A stretch of DNA of 6,352 nt, from positions 1 to 6,352 of the forward strand of contig JAEWEH010000263.1 of assembly GCA_023389535.1 (NCBI GenBank). Reading direction: 5' to 3'. The translations under genes and the position numbers were made by a program. The notes below the pieces were generated by a model. That model saw nothing but the letters and a program-made list of their open reading frames with translations, searched no databases and had not been told where the DNA came from. This document shows, piece after piece, positions 5,535 through 6,352 of this stretch (positions are counted from its first letter, which is position 1; each line of letters begins with the position of its first letter). The stretch is from Pseudomonadota bacterium (GTDB taxonomy: Bacteria > Pseudomonadota > Gammaproteobacteria > Burkholderiales > Burkholderiaceae_B).

Positions 5535-6352
5535 GGCGCCTGCCTTTGGGCCACATCAACAAGACCATGCCCGTCGTCATCAGCGGTGTCATCCAGGCTA
5601 CATGCCATCCTGGTCGGTCGACAGACGGCAGGATCACCCATAGCACTTCGGCGTAACCCATCAGGCATAGGCCGGCCGCCAAGACGGTAAGGAAACGGGC
5701 ACTTTCCTTAACGGCGCGAAACAGCAACAGCAGCAAGGGCAGGAAAAAACCGCAGACCAGCAGCAGTAACGCCAACCACGCCCAATTGGTCTGCAAGCGC
5801 GGCACATACCAGGCTATTTCATGGGGCAGGTTCTCGGCCCATATGATCAGGAATTGGACAAAACCCAGATACGCCCACATCAGCACATACATCAGCAACA
5901 AATTGCCCAGGTCGCGTCCACGCTGGGGCGGGATGCCCGACGGGCTGGTGCCGCGCCACACCGCGAAGGCAAAAGCCAGCTTCATCTGCATGGCGATCAA
6001 CAGTAGGCCAAAGCCGCTGGAATACCATTCCGGCATCAGCGCCATGATCAGGTCGACGCCGGCCAGGCTGACGCTGATGGCGTAGGCTAGTAGTCCAACG
6101 GCGCTGTGGCCTTTACGTGGGGAGGCATTACGCGTCGGCCATACCATCAAGCCCATCCATATCGCGCCATAGACCAACAGGCGCAAGGCGACAAACCACG
6201 GCGTCAGCCACAGCGCCTTGAACCCCGCTTGCTCCGCTTGCGGATGCCAGCCCGGCTCGCTCCAGGGGTACAGTGTCCACACGGCGGTCAGGAGCGGTAG
6301 CATCAGCAGGAGCAGCCGGGGCATCCGGCGTACGCATTCGATCCAGACCGGC
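5527..6352 (-). CDS. actF: ActF-like quinol oxidoreductase membrane subunit (5' end beyond window)
   Basis: The frame is open from a TGA stop at 5527-5529 to the right edge (at least 274 codons) and has no stop before the edge. An ATG at 6324 exists, but the residues before it read on in frame (VWIECVRRM) into a hydrophobic helix, and ActF/ActC (NrfD/PsrC-like) proteins are usually near 400 residues, so the true start probably lies outside. Counting from 6324, helices fall near 2-20, 43-62, 75-96, 103-122, 139-162, 182-202, 210-231 and 241-257. Motifs matching my knowledge of ActF are LAGVDLIMALMPEWYSSGFG, NLLLMYVLMWAYLGFVQFLIIW and ENLPHEIAWYVPR. In alternative complex III this subunit is one of two large membrane proteins associated with quinol oxidation and possible proton translocation. 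The context of SCO and caa3 oxidase genes immediately downstream fits. The alternative is another NrfD-family subunit. Confidence 0.8.
   Translation of the reverse strand, partial: PVWIECVRRMPRLLLLMLPLLTAVWTLYPWSEPGWHPQAEQAGFKALWLTPWFVALRLLVYGAIWMGLMVWPTRNASPRKGHSAVGLLAYAISVSLAGVDLIMALMPEWYSSGFGLLLIAMQMKLAFAFAVWRGTSPSGIPPQRGRDLGNLLLMYVLMWAYLGFVQFLIIWAENLPHEIAWYVPRLQTNWAWLALLLLVCGFFLPLLLLLFRAVKESARFLTVLAAGLCLMGYAEVLWVILPSVDRPGWHVAWMTPLMTTGMVLLMWPKGRRHG

Overview
The window is a compact, high-GC stretch of a proteobacterial chromosome. The protein sequences look betaproteobacterial, perhaps Burkholderiales/Alcaligenaceae, but this is an impression from residue patterns and was not tested by a search. 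Nearly everything from 292 to the right edge lies on the minus strand and reads as one respiratory operon, transcribed from the right edge towards the left.

In transcription order it holds: the 3' part of an ActF-like integral membrane subunit of alternative complex III (quinol:cytochrome c/acceptor oxidoreductase), cut by the right edge; a 121-residue single-pass membrane protein of unknown function; a SCO1/SenC copper chaperone with an extra C-terminal membrane helix; cytochrome c oxidase subunit II with a fused C-terminal cytochrome c domain (caa3 type); subunit I; subunit III; and a small prokaryotic subunit IV. A VOC (glyoxalase/bleomycin-resistance fold) protein follows after a 47-base gap. 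The gene junctions are overlaps of 1 to 8 bases or a 4-base gap, so the eight-subunit block is probably translationally coupled. The promoter must lie off the right edge.

Together the genes describe an alternative complex III-caa3 oxidase module. ActF (with ActA-E presumably upstream, outside the window) takes electrons from quinol. The fused cytochrome c and CuA of subunit II receive them, and heme a/heme a3-CuB in subunit I reduces oxygen. SCO delivers copper to CuA. Subunit I carries a Tyr-Ser pair just before the CuB histidine in place of the usual D-channel glutamate, while the D-channel Asp/Asn and the K-channel Lys remain. This is the A2-type heme-copper oxidase pattern.

The left end (1-291) is different. 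It contains a short plus-strand open frame in which about 30 residues resemble the acetyl-CoA-binding core of a GNAT acetyltransferase, with no recognisable family sequence before or after. It looks like a gene remnant that converges on the VOC gene. I saw no tRNA, rRNA, CRISPR, insertion sequence or convincing terminator. Nothing here is a wholly new system; the least understood pieces are the 121-residue protein and the link between the VOC gene and the oxidase operon.
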